64,000 nt of DNA from Bdellovibrio sp. 28-41-41 (GTDB lineage: Bacteria > Bdellovibrionota > Bdellovibrionia > Bdellovibrionales > Bdellovibrionaceae): NCBI GenBank assembly GCA_002256935.1, contig NCGL01000002.1:1-64000 (forward strand). Direction: 5' to 3'. Below are positions 51,819 through 60,663 of the stretch, piece after piece. How positions within the stretch are numbered: the stretch's first letter is position 1; each line of letters starts with the position of its first letter. A model generated the notes under the pieces. That model was not told the DNA's origin. It was given only the letters and a program-made list of their open reading frames with translations, and did no database searches. The position numbers and the translations under genes are program-made.

Positions 51819-53079
51819 AGCGAAGTCCCTCCACTACACTTAATCGTGAACTACGCAGCGCTGGTGCCAGCGTCGCAAAAAATGATATGACTAACGTCGC
51901 CAGTGTAATGGCAAATACATCAATCGTCCGAATCTTGATTTCGATGTTATCAATTTTATAAACAGAGCCCGGAATTAATTCAAATTGATTCTGCAAAACC
52001 ATGAATCCTTGGCACAGAATAAATCCTAACACTAATCCTAACGCAACACCCATGAGTCCTAAAAATATACCCTGCAAAGTGAATATTTTTAGAATTTGTT
52101 TTTTTGAAACCCCAAGTGTTTTTAATATAGCGATATCACCGTTGCGTTGAACGACGCCGACATACAGTGTGGACGAAATGTTAAATGCAGCTACGATCAC
52201 AATAATTAAAATTACAAAAAATATAACTACGCGTTCAATTTCTACGGCATCGAATAGATTTTCATTTACGTCGCGCCAGTCACGAATTAAATATTGAGGC
52301 CCCAGTTTTTGCGCTATACGAAATGCCGATCCTCGAACATCGCTATCATCACTGAGCTTCATAATAAGTCCAGTATAACGATCACCAATAGAGGCTACCT
52401 TTTGAGCCGAGGCAATATCGGTAATGATCAACCGCTCATTCCATTCATATTTACCCAAATCCAAAATACCTGAAACTCGAAATTCAGCGGCTTGTGGCTT
52501 GAATATAGATGGATCAACCGAATCGCTGATGGGCACAACGACATTAATTTTATCACCGACTTTAATATTCAAACGACGGGCAATACCCTTACCGATCATG
52601 GCTTGTGGGACTTTGACTTTCCCTTCCATCACAACGCTTATGTCATTGGCACCCTCAACCAAACGTTGATTTAAATTAATAATATTTTTGTAGCGATCAC
52701 TGTCGATACCTTGAAGCAAAATTCCAACGATTTGACCTTTGCTAGCCAATACAGATTCGATGTACACGAAGCGTGTGGTCGATTCTAATTTTGGTTCGAT
52801 CGTTTTAAGTTCATTTTCGAAATCTTTCCAGTAGAGTTTAGATTTATTTTTATCGATCACCTGAATGTGGCCAGTTACATCGGTCATGGTTTTTTTTAAT
52901 GTCGCTTCAAAACCGCTCATAACCGCCATTGACACTAACAAACAGGCTACCCCTAAAACCAACCCCAGCAAACTCAGCGGCGTCGAGCCTTCTAAAATAA
53001 ATTTCCGTGTAAATAGCAATTTCCAAGCAATAAAAACTAAAGGGTTTTTCAGAAGTGGCTTAAAGAATTGTTTTATCAT
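51811..53079 (-). CDS. Lipoprotein-releasing permease LolC/LolE
   Basis: A 422-residue FtsX-like permease with one N-terminal helix (about residues 33-58, LSLLGLVLGVACLLVSMAVMSG), a large periplasmic domain and three C-terminal helices (about 278-300, 325-350, 385-405). GDIAILKTLGVSKKQILKIFTLQG is typical of LolC/E. Only one permease gene is present, so the transporter may be a homodimer. It overlaps prfB by four bases and lolD by eight. Confidence 0.9.
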   Translation of the reverse strand: MIKQFFKPLLKNPLVFIAWKLLFTRKFILEGSTPLSLLGLVLGVACLLVSMAVMSGFEATLKKTMTDVTGHIQVIDKNKSKLYWKDFENELKTIEPKLESTTRFVYIESVLASKGQIVGILLQGIDSDRYKNIINLNQRLVEGANDISVVMEGKVKVPQAMIGKGIARRLNIKVGDKINVVVPISDSVDPSIFKPQAAEFRVSGILDLGKYEWNERLIITDIASAQKVASIGDRYTGLIMKLSDDSDVRGSAFRIAQKLGPQYLIRDWRDVNENLFDAVEIERVVIFFVILIIVIVAAFNISSTLYVGVVQRNGDIAILKTLGVSKKQILKIFTLQGIFLGLMGVALGLVLGFILCQGFMVLQNQFELIPGSVYKIDNIEIKIRTIDVFAITLATLVISFFATLAPALRSSRLSVVEGLRYG

Positions 53080-54198
53080 TGAGGCGCAACCATCAGCGAT
53101 TTCAAATACGCCATAACAAAGCCTTGCAGATCACCATTCATCACGTCTTGAACCTGACTGGTTTCATGCATAGTGCGATGATCTTTCACCATCTGATATG
53201 GATGCATAACGTACGAGCGAATCTGCGAACCCCACTCAACGGCTTTCTTTTGCGAATTCATTTCATCTTTTTCTTTATTTCGTTTTTCAACTTCGCGTTC
53301 GTACAATTGGGCTTTTAGCATTTTCAATGCTTTTTCACGATTTTGAATTTGTGAACGCTGTGTTTGACACTGAACAATAATTCCCGAAGGCAAATGGTAC
53401 ATACGAACAGCGGAATCCGTTCTATTGACATGCTGTCCGCCGGCTCCGCTCGAGCGAAAGGTTTCTACTTTTAAATCATCTGGTTTAACTTCGATATTAA
53501 TTTCATCATCGATTTCAGCCCACACAAATACCGAGGCAAACGAAGTATGGCGTCTAGCATTGCTATCAAAAGGTGAAATTCTGACAAGGCGATGAACGCC
53601 ACTTTCGGCTTTGAGGTAGCCGTAGGCGTAGGCGCCTTCTACCAAAATAGTGCATGATTTCAATCCCGTTTCGTCGCCATCATTGCGATCGATCAATTCA
53701 TATTTGAATCCTTGCTGATCACAGTATTTTAAATACATACGCAATAACATTTCAGCCCAATCGCATGATTCCGTCCCGCCGGCGCCCGAGTTGATAGAAA
53801 GATACGTATTGTTAGGATCCAGCTCGCCATTCAGAACGCGCTTTAATTCCAGACCTTTTCCTAATTCTTCAATTTGAATGACTTCATTTTTGGCTTCTTG
53901 AAATGTCGGTTCATCTTGAGCTTCTTCGCTCATCTCAAGTAATGTCTTGGCGTCTTTTAGTTTTTTGTCGTAGGTTTCCCATTCTTCTATAGCGCGAGTC
54001 AGTAGGGACTTCTCTTTGTTGATCTTTTGCATTTCATCGGGCTTATCCCATAAAGCTGGGTTTTCAGCCGCCAAATTGACTTCATCTAGGCGCTTTTTCT
54101 TTTTGTCTAAGTCAAAGATACCCCCGGAGATCGTTTCCGAGGCTTTCTAGTTCTATAATTTTTCGTTTTATTTCAATTGCTTCTGTAACTAAAGACAT
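53076..54198 (-). CDS. prfB: Peptide chain release factor 2 (programmed +1 frameshift)
   Basis: RF2, which terminates translation at UAA and UGA. The first 28 codons begin at ATG 54198 (MSLVTEAIEIKRK) and end at an in-frame TGA (54112-54114). Shifting +1 at CTT-TGA-C continues with DLDKKKKRLDE and gives about 373 residues. The body carries SPF-equivalent recognition and GGQHVNRTDSAVR motifs: RSSGAGGQHVNRTDSAV near residue 245. The upstream purine run and the CTTTGAC site match the classical autoregulatory prfB frameshift. Confidence 0.93.
54110..54125 (-). promoter_or_regulatory. prfB +1 frameshift site
   Basis: On the minus strand the sequence GGGGGTATCTTTGAC carries the slippery CTT-TGA-C, with a Shine-Dalgarno-like GGGGG just upstream. 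It matches the conserved prfB recoding site, in which low RF2 lets ribosomes shift past TGA. Confidence 0.92.
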
Positions 54199-54260
54199 GA
54201 GTATACCGTACTGAAGGTTTTCCATCCTGACAATTAGAATTTCAGCTTAGAATTTTTAAA

Positions 54261-54926
54261 CTATTTCTTTTTCTTTTTTTTAGCTGGTTCCGTTTTGGGA
54301 GCCGCTTTTACAGCGGATTTAGCGGCAGGTTTTGCTGCGGATTTAGCTACTGGCTTTACTGCTGCTTTCACCGCAACTTTTGCTGCGGCCTTGGCTGCTG
54401 GCTTTGCTGATTTAGCCGTAGCTGCTTTCTTCACCGTCAAATTTTTCTTTGGCGCTTCTACTTCGGTTTTGCCCTTTTTGGCCGATTTAGGATTTCTTAA
54501 ATTATCAAATACTTCATCTTGGATCGACATCATCCGTTCTTCGTCGACTTTGCTTTTCTCGTGATCGAAACCAAGCAAATGTAAAACACCGTGAAGCATA
54601 ATGTAACCAAGTTCGTCTTCCAAACTCAATCCGTGCTCTTTCGCCTGACGAGAAATCACTTGTGGACACAGAACTAATTCACCCATCGATGTTGGGTCGT
54701 CAGAACCAAAACTTAAAATATCAGTGGGATAATCTTTGCAGCGATAATTCCAATTTAATTTTTTTGCGTCGTTTTCATTGAGAAAAACTAACGATACTTC
54801 CTGAGTCTTTTTATCTGTATCGATGATTTTCTTTTTTTTAAGTTCAGTAGCGATGCCCTTGATCCATTTATTCAGAGTGTCTTCCGATAAATCCATTCCC
54901 GAGTCATTGATGATATTTAATTTCAT
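54261..54926 (-). CDS. ybeY: Endoribonuclease YbeY with basic Ala/Lys-rich tail
   Basis: A 221-residue protein. Residues 1-145 are YbeY, the metal-dependent RNase of rRNA maturation, with the zinc motif HGVLHLLGFDHE near 110 and YRCKDYPTDILSF near 61. Residues from about 148 form a tail of repeated K-x-A-A and P-A-A-K units ending in six Lys residues, resembling histone H1-like C-termini. YbeY is normally about 150-170 residues, so the tail is extra. It lies six bases after the pgpH-like gene. Confidence 0.9.
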   Translation of the reverse strand: MKLNIINDSGMDLSEDTLNKWIKGIATELKKKKIIDTDKKTQEVSLVFLNENDAKKLNWNYRCKDYPTDILSFGSDDPTSMGELVLCPQVISRQAKEHGLSLEDELGYIMLHGVLHLLGFDHEKSKVDEERMMSIQDEVFDNLRNPKSAKKGKTEVEAPKKNLTVKKAATAKSAKPAAKAAAKVAVKAAVKPVAKSAAKPAAKSAVKAAPKTEPAKKKKKK

Positions 54927-54932
54927 ACGGCC

Positions 54933-57398
54933 CTATTTTGTCTGTGACTGTGAGATATATCCTAATCCACCGCCTGCACTTTTAGGATAATCTATCCTTT
55001 GATGATATATACCCAAAAGGATTTTGACAAAGGCTTGCTCGACCTTTGATAGATCTTTTAACGTTAAATTACATTCATCTAACTGACCGTCTGTGAATTT
55101 TCTTTGAATAATATTACGTACGATATTTTGCAACCGCGTTGGTGTTGGCTCGTCCAATGACCGCGCCGCCGCTTCGATGCTATCCGCTAGCATGCATAGA
55201 GCCGATTCGCGAAACTGTGGTTTTGGGCCTGGATAACGAAAGTCTTCTTCCGAGATTTCAGCATCACCGTCTTCGCGAAGGTCTAGGGCTTTGTTATAAA
55301 AGAAGGAAATCAAAGTCGTTCCATGATGCTGAACGATACCGTCTATGATTGGCTTACCCAACTTGTGTTTCATACCTAATTCCACACCATCTTTTACGTG
55401 GGCTATTAGTAAAGTTTTGCTCATAAACGGGGAAATAGAATCATGGGCGTTCTGACCCGGTTTTTGATTTTCGATGAAATAACGAGCATGTTCCATCTTA
55501 CCGATGTCATGGTAATAACTCATAACTTTGGCAAGCAATGGGTTCGCTCCAATTTCTTCAGCAGCGGCTTCAACCATGCTACCGACCATCATCGAGTGAT
55601 GATAGGTACCCGGTGCTTGAATCAACATCTGTTTAAGCAATGGGTGATTTAAATTTGAAAGCTCTAACAACTTCACATCGGTCGTATAATTGAACAATGA
55701 TTCCACCAATGGAATCGCCATCATCGTGATGAGTGAACTGAAAATACCACCCAAGAATGCTGCTGGAATGGCAAAGTAAACTTCCGTCAAGGCTTCGTCT
55801 TGCTCGATTTTAGCGATCAACATCAGGAACGCAACAAGCAATGCATTGATAATCCCCGTGCGAACACCCGCCCAATAAATATCATTTCTCTTTTTACAGT
55901 TTAAAACACCGCGGGCCGCTGCGATACCACCTACCAGGCTGACAATCACAAACATGAAATTGAAATCTTCCATTATAGCTAAGCTTAACGACAAGAACGC
56001 CGTGAACAGCCACACCAATTCTCCAGAAGAAATAATTAAACCCACAATCATTGGACCAGCGGCCACAGGAGCTGCAAATAAAAACACGGCATGGGTAAAG
56101 TAGGCGCCCCACTTAGAGATAAATGCGGCATCGGCGACGAACATATAGAACTTCGTAAGTACTATCACGCCCAAGACAATAATCATCATTACCGAGATAT
56201 CTTTAGTTTCAAATTTAATTTTATTCTGAGTGAACCGACGAATGTAAGAGCTAAATACAAGTACCGTTACTGAAAGCAACAACGCCATCGATAACGCCAT
56301 GAAGTCTTTCTTTTTATCAGACTGAATACTTTCGATTTGTTTAAGTACGGCCATATCGAATGGCTGCACACGATGCCCTTTACCGACCAAGACTTGATTT
56401 CGCTTAATAGTGATCAATACCGGAGCAACCGATTCACGAGCCGTTGTTTTCCTAGATGCCAATTCTTGTTTATTCAGCGTCAAATTAGGAATGATCAATG
56501 CCCGTGCCAGGTAGAGCAAGTTAGCGCGATCTGAGTCGTCCATTTTCTCTAAAACTTTTTTATCGATGAATTGAAAGTGATCCGGGTTTTGTAAATCCAA
56601 AATATCTTTTTTTGAAACAGAGAATTCGCGACCAGAATTTGATTTATGAACAACACGCGCAATGACTTCGTCTTGGTGAGACGGAACGAAACGATCTGGC
56701 GATTCAGCAATTTTCTTAGCGTACCAAAGATCCAAATTTCTTACTAACGAGTTTTCTATACGTGCGTGGAAACGATGCTCAATCAGCCACTCAAACAAAT
56801 AATCTGCTAGAGATACGCCCAATTCTTTTTCAAAAATGGCTTTGTGAGTAAAAAGATCCTTTATCAATTTTTGCTGAGCTGTGTAACTACGAGGCCAATT
56901 CAAATCGCGCATCTGATTACGCATATAGCGGAATGAACGATATACATTACCGGCTAGGCGGTCAAAAACGTTGGTGTCATAGTCAAAAACAACAGGAATA
57001 TTCGATTCCGCTTTCAAACGCTTTTCTTCAGTCGTAACCTCATCTGCCATTTCGAAGGTGAGGGGTGATACGATATCTACAGTCGTCGCATCACCGACCT
57101 TGAATGTGTGAGGAATTTTAATTTGAAAGAAGATTAAGTAGGATAACACTAGGCAGAACAATAAAACCGTAAATACTTTACGAACAGAAAACGTAGTCTC
57201 TAGCCAGTTTAAATAACGTCCAAAAATTGTTTTCTCTAAACCCAGTTGATGAACCCAGTCTAGATACTTGTGGCTTGGATCTTCATAATTATGACGTTGA
57301 GTGTTCTTATTTTTGGAATGAGCAGAGACGGCATCTTTGATGCGATCATTCAAACGCGTTACGCGATTTCCGCCTTCGTTATTTTGGTCATTCCCCAT
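54933..57398 (-). CDS. PgpH-like 7TM-HD phosphohydrolase
   Basis: An 821-residue protein with one helix near residues 77-93, an extracytoplasmic domain (about 95-370), seven helices (about 375-590) and a C-terminal HD domain (YHHSMMVGSMVEAAAEEIG; YYHDIGKMEHARYF near 660; HHGTTLISFFY). This is the PgpH architecture, which degrades cyclic di-AMP in Firmicutes. The pgpH-ybeY gene order is also as in Firmicutes. The substrate in this lineage is inferred. Confidence 0.88.
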   Translation of the reverse strand: MGNDQNNEGGNRVTRLNDRIKDAVSAHSKNKNTQRHNYEDPSHKYLDWVHQLGLEKTIFGRYLNWLETTFSVRKVFTVLLFCLVLSYLIFFQIKIPHTFKVGDATTVDIVSPLTFEMADEVTTEEKRLKAESNIPVVFDYDTNVFDRLAGNVYRSFRYMRNQMRDLNWPRSYTAQQKLIKDLFTHKAIFEKELGVSLADYLFEWLIEHRFHARIENSLVRNLDLWYAKKIAESPDRFVPSHQDEVIARVVHKSNSGREFSVSKKDILDLQNPDHFQFIDKKVLEKMDDSDRANLLYLARALIIPNLTLNKQELASRKTTARESVAPVLITIKRNQVLVGKGHRVQPFDMAVLKQIESIQSDKKKDFMALSMALLLSVTVLVFSSYIRRFTQNKIKFETKDISVMMIIVLGVIVLTKFYMFVADAAFISKWGAYFTHAVFLFAAPVAAGPMIVGLIISSGELVWLFTAFLSLSLAIMEDFNFMFVIVSLVGGIAAARGVLNCKKRNDIYWAGVRTGIINALLVAFLMLIAKIEQDEALTEVYFAIPAAFLGGIFSSLITMMAIPLVESLFNYTTDVKLLELSNLNHPLLKQMLIQAPGTYHHSMMVGSMVEAAAEEIGANPLLAKVMSYYHDIGKMEHARYFIENQKPGQNAHDSISPFMSKTLLIAHVKDGVELGMKHKLGKPIIDGIVQHHGTTLISFFYNKALDLREDGDAEISEEDFRYPGPKPQFRESALCMLADSIEAAARSLDEPTPTRLQNIVRNIIQRKFTDGQLDECNLTLKDLSKVEQAFVKILLGIYHQRIDYPKSAGGGLGYISQSQTK

Positions 57399-57486
57399 AC
57401 GTTAAACACTTCGGCATAAATGCCATAAATTTGTATTGAACTTTTCTTAAAAATGGTCAAATCTGGGCGCAAATCGAGTCTAATTT

Positions 57487-58338
57487 ATGCCGCAAGCTCC
57501 TGATAATTTTAACCTTTTCGAATCACTAATGCAAATCGTTAGATCACTTCGTGGTCCAGATGGTTGCCCATGGGACAAAGAGCAAACTCATAACACGTTA
57601 ACTCCGTACGCAATTGAAGAAGTTTACGAATTTGTAGACGCTGTCGAGTCTGGTAACGATGCTTTAGTCAAGGATGAGCTCGGCGATGTTTTGTTCCAAG
57701 TCGCACTCCACGCAGCTCTCGCGGAAGAACGAAATGCTTTTAAAATCCAAGACGTCATCGCCAACATCAGTGAAAAGCTTGTTAGACGACACCCGCATGT
57801 GTTCTCTGACACCAAAGTCTCGGGCATCGACGACGTTTGGAAAAATTGGGAAGAGATCAAACGCGCCGAGAAGAAAAACTCGCCGAAAACGTCAAGCGGT
57901 CCCTTTGATTTCCCCAACCACCTGCCCGCGTTACAACGCGCGCACAAGATCGGTGTTAAATCACAAAAGTTGCAGTTCGACTGGGCGAACTCAGATGATG
58001 TTCTAAAAAAAGTTTGGGAAGAAATTAATGAACTTCAAGTCGAGAAGAAAAATATAGATTCATTGAAAGACGCAACTGCGGAAGATAAACAAAAAGCCCA
58101 AGAAGCGATGGAAGATGAATTTGGTGATGTCCTGTTTTCATTGAGTCAGTGGGCTCGTCATCAAAATATTGAACCCGAAACCGCACTGAGAAAAGCTAAT
58201 CGTAAATTTGAAACTCGCTTTAATGTGATGATGAAAATCGTCGAGAGCGAAAAGAAAGGTTGGGGTACTTTGACTGACGACCAGAAAGAAGCCTTCTGGT
58301 CGAAAGCAAAAAAACAGATTAAACCTGATCCGGCTTAG
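57487..58338 (+). CDS. mazG: Nucleoside triphosphate pyrophosphohydrolase MazG
   Basis: A 283-residue two-domain MazG, which hydrolyses NTPs to NMPs and diphosphate. Domain 1 has LRGPDGCPWDKEQTHNTL, EEVYEFVDAVE and DELGDVLFQVALHA; domain 2 has EEINELQVEKKN and EDEFGDVLFSLSQWARH. All acidic metal ligands are retained in both. It is transcribed divergently from the pgpH-like gene. Confidence 0.93.
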   Translation: MPQAPDNFNLFESLMQIVRSLRGPDGCPWDKEQTHNTLTPYAIEEVYEFVDAVESGNDALVKDELGDVLFQVALHAALAEERNAFKIQDVIANISEKLVRRHPHVFSDTKVSGIDDVWKNWEEIKRAEKKNSPKTSSGPFDFPNHLPALQRAHKIGVKSQKLQFDWANSDDVLKKVWEEINELQVEKKNIDSLKDATAEDKQKAQEAMEDEFGDVLFSLSQWARHQNIEPETALRKANRKFETRFNVMMKIVESEKKGWGTLTDDQKEAFWSKAKKQIKPDPA

Positions 58339-58590
58339 TTGGCAACAAATGGCTCAGGCCCGGCTTCACCGCCGACATCCTGAACTGCCTTGTTGGAACA
58401 TCTACTTGCAACCAATGAAAAACTGACCTTTTTTCAAAATCATCTTAGTGATAATGACCTGCTTTTTCTTTCAAAGATGAAACGCTCGCTGAGAATTCTA
58501 GTAGTTGCGCATCGGATTCTGCTAAAAATATAAATACATACGAACTCTAGGTTGTTTATTAAGCCGTTATTGACTACATACTATGAGTAC

Positions 58591-58950
58591 ATGAGTCGCT
58601 TAATTTATTTATTTCTTGGCTGGTTGTTTTTGATGGTTGGAGTAATTGCGATTATCGTTCCCCTATTGCCGACAACGCCGTTCCTTATTCTAACTGCGAT
58701 TTGTTTTTCAAAGGGTTCAGAGAAGATGCACTTGTGGCTTCTGAACCACCATATCTTTGGACCACCAATCAATGAATGGACCACAAACGGTGTCATTCGG
58801 ACGAAATACAAATTGATGGCGACAACAATGATGTCTATCAGCGCTGTGTTTATCTATCCCAAGGATTACATTCCTCTATTTGGGAAAATCGGATTCACAA
58901 TTTCATTTGTTTTAGTGATGTTGTTTATTTGGACTCGGCCGTCTAAGTAA
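58591..58950 (+). CDS. DUF454 (YbaN-like) inner-membrane protein
   Basis: A 119-residue protein with an N-terminal helix (residues 3-25, IYLFLGWLFLMVGVIAIIVPLLP), the conserved PLLPTTPFLILTAICFSKGSEK segment and two C-terminal hydrophobic helices. This is the DUF454/YbaN pattern; function is unknown. ATG 58591 is preferred to a TTG at 58552 because the family starts just before the first helix. The 250 bases before it hold no recognised gene. Confidence 0.75.
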   Translation: MSRLIYLFLGWLFLMVGVIAIIVPLLPTTPFLILTAICFSKGSEKMHLWLLNHHIFGPPINEWTTNGVIRTKYKLMATTMMSISAVFIYPKDYIPLFGKIGFTISFVLVMLFIWTRPSK

Positions 58951-58954
58951 CTAG

Positions 58955-59386
58955 CTAAAGCGACGACGACAAATCACAAACGGGATCTCCCGAAAAATCA
59001 GGCGTTTCAATTCTGACTTTTGCGATCAATGTTGTCGGATCGAATTCAAGTTTAATTTCATTGTGGCGATCATTGTAGCACTTCCATAAAACATAAATCG
59101 TCTTTCCGCCGTTAACCCCTTCGGCTACCAAATGATTATCAGCCTTAAACTGCTCGATTTGATTTTCTTCGATTTTAAATTCACCCAGCATCGTGAATCC
59201 TTGCTCTTGCCAAGATTCTACGTACACACCCATAGGAAATTGGACTTTGCCAATTCTCTGAAATTCCATGATGGGGAATATTTTTTCATACCAGTAAAAA
59301 CCAAATGGAATTCCGAATAGCAGAATGACTCCGAAAATTTTTAAAATTTTACTTTTCAGAGTGCTACTTTTCTGGCTATTTTTCAT
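58955..59386 (-). CDS. Hypothetical single-helix membrane protein
   Basis: A 143-residue protein with a basic N-terminus, one helix (about residues 15-33, IFGVILLFGIPFGFYWY) and a periplasmic domain of about 105 residues rich in beta-type sequence, with two cysteines (WKCYNDR, DPVCDLS). The family was not recognised. It overlaps the gloB gene by 11 bases and is probably co-transcribed with it. Confidence 0.65.
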   Translation of the reverse strand: MKNSQKSSTLKSKILKIFGVILLFGIPFGFYWYEKIFPIMEFQRIGKVQFPMGVYVESWQEQGFTMLGEFKIEENQIEQFKADNHLVAEGVNGGKTIYVLWKCYNDRHNEIKLEFDPTTLIAKVRIETPDFSGDPVCDLSSSL

Positions 59387-60107
59387 AACGAAAAGAATTC
59401 CTTAAAGTTCTAAACCGAGTGAATTCTTCTAGCGATTCGGCTTTTATAAAAGGATTGTATTTCACTTCGACAGATAAAGGAACGGGCAAACTAGGAACCG
59501 AATTCACTTTCTGCATTTCATCTGCTTCAATGTCGCCTACTTTAACCAAATCTTGTTTCAGACAAAAGGCCAGATTGGCTTTGGTGTACTCGTGGGCACA
59601 GTAGACATCGGTATCGCCCGGTAGCTTTTTAACTTTTTGTAAGCTTTGATACAGTTGCTCGAATGTGCCATCAAATATTCGTCCGCACCCAAATCGAAAC
59701 AATATATCTCCGCAAAATAAAATCTTGTTTTGGTGTTCAAAAAAACAAATATGATCGGGCCAGTGTCCCGGCGTTTTGAAAACATCAAATGTACGCTGGT
59801 TCCATTGAAATGACTGAGCGTCTTGAGTGCAATCCGCGAAATCGATTTTTTTAATTTTAGGGAAACGTTCGATAACTTTAGGAACGCCGCCGATGTGGTC
59901 ATTGTGTGAATGTGTAATCAATAAGTAGTTTGGCTCAAGTCCCAACTGGTCAATGACTTCAATAACTGGATCTGCCATACCAGGATCAACAATGAATGCT
60001 TTTTTGGTATCGTCAGTAAGGATGTAAACATAATTATCTTCAAAGATTGGTATCGCTATGACTTTTGTATGGAGCCCATCGGGATAGTTTTGAATATATT
60101 GCTTCAT
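59376..60107 (-). CDS. gloB: Hydroxyacylglutathione hydrolase-like metallo-beta-lactamase
   Basis: A 243-residue glyoxalase II-type enzyme. Metal ligands are in THSHNDHIGG near residue 60, TPGHWPDH near 112 and the Asp of FCGDILFRFGCGRIFDGT; the glyoxalase II feature YCAHEYTKANLAF and the C-terminal RTLRNSF are present. It should hydrolyse S-lactoylglutathione or a similar thioester. The C-terminal domain is short but recognisable. Confidence 0.88.
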   Translation of the reverse strand: MKQYIQNYPDGLHTKVIAIPIFEDNYVYILTDDTKKAFIVDPGMADPVIEVIDQLGLEPNYLLITHSHNDHIGGVPKVIERFPKIKKIDFADCTQDAQSFQWNQRTFDVFKTPGHWPDHICFFEHQNKILFCGDILFRFGCGRIFDGTFEQLYQSLQKVKKLPGDTDVYCAHEYTKANLAFCLKQDLVKVGDIEADEMQKVNSVPSLPVPLSVEVKYNPFIKAESLEEFTRFRTLRNSFRYEK

Positions 60108-60168
60108 CTACCAATTAGACTAACCTATATAAAGAGTTTTAAACACCCTTTTTTAGTTCTGAGGTTTT

Positions 60169-60450
60169 ATGTCTGACAGAAAGTTTATTCGTTACCAACC
60201 AGATCCCCAATCTGTAGCTCTTATCGATCTAAAAGCAAACGGACGTGAATTTAAACCAACGATCACTGCCATTATTCTGAATGAATCTTATTATGGATGC
60301 GCGATCGTATTTGCGAATAATGAAATTATTAAAAAGGGCGCGAAAGTTAAAATTAAAATCGGCCAATTAGAAATTATGAAAGCCGAAGTCGCTTGGGTAA
60401 AAACTCTTGAAGAGAACATTCAAAAAGTCGGCATTCTACTTTTAGAATAG
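60169..60450 (+). CDS. PilZ domain protein
   Basis: A 93-residue single PilZ domain, a receptor for cyclic di-GMP. The RxxxR motif is Arg4-Lys-Phe-Ile-Arg8, and the second motif is NESYYG (NxSxxG) near residue 44. Bdellovibrio genomes carry many such proteins controlling motility and predation. It is monocistronic; its partner is unknown. Confidence 0.78.
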   Translation: MSDRKFIRYQPDPQSVALIDLKANGREFKPTITAIILNESYYGCAIVFANNEIIKKGAKVKIKIGQLEIMKAEVAWVKTLEENIQKVGILLLE

Positions 60451-60458
60451 TAATCTCG

Positions 60459-60641
60459 TTATACATAGCCTAGAATCGCAGAAAATCCCAAATAGAAAAT
60501 GGGATCATCAAAACCGCCCCCCACAAATAGTGTCTGCCTCAACTTACTGATTTCCCAAGACTGAAAATATTCCGGACCCAACTTTTCGACTAAACAAGAG
60601 CCCAAAACCAAACAGTTTAAGTCCGACAATCCCGTAGCCAT
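60459..60641 (-). CDS. Possible small protein downstream of phoD
   Basis: A 60-residue frame (starting MATGLSDLNCLVLGSCLVEK) occupies the gap between the PhoD-like gene and the PilZ gene on the minus strand. TTGGA near the ATG is a weak ribosome site. Two cysteines and a hydrophobic C-terminal end are visible; the family was not recognised and it may be a remnant. Confidence 0.3.
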   Translation of the reverse strand: MATGLSDLNCLVLGSCLVEKLGPEYFQSWEISKLRQTLFVGGGFDDPIFYLGFSAILGYV

Positions 60642-60663
60642 TCCAAATAATCACGATCAGTTC

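Noticed and set aside
58339-58590. Possible gene or RNA between mazG and the DUF454 gene
   Set aside because: No frame with a ribosome site and no strong hairpin was found in this 250-base gap.
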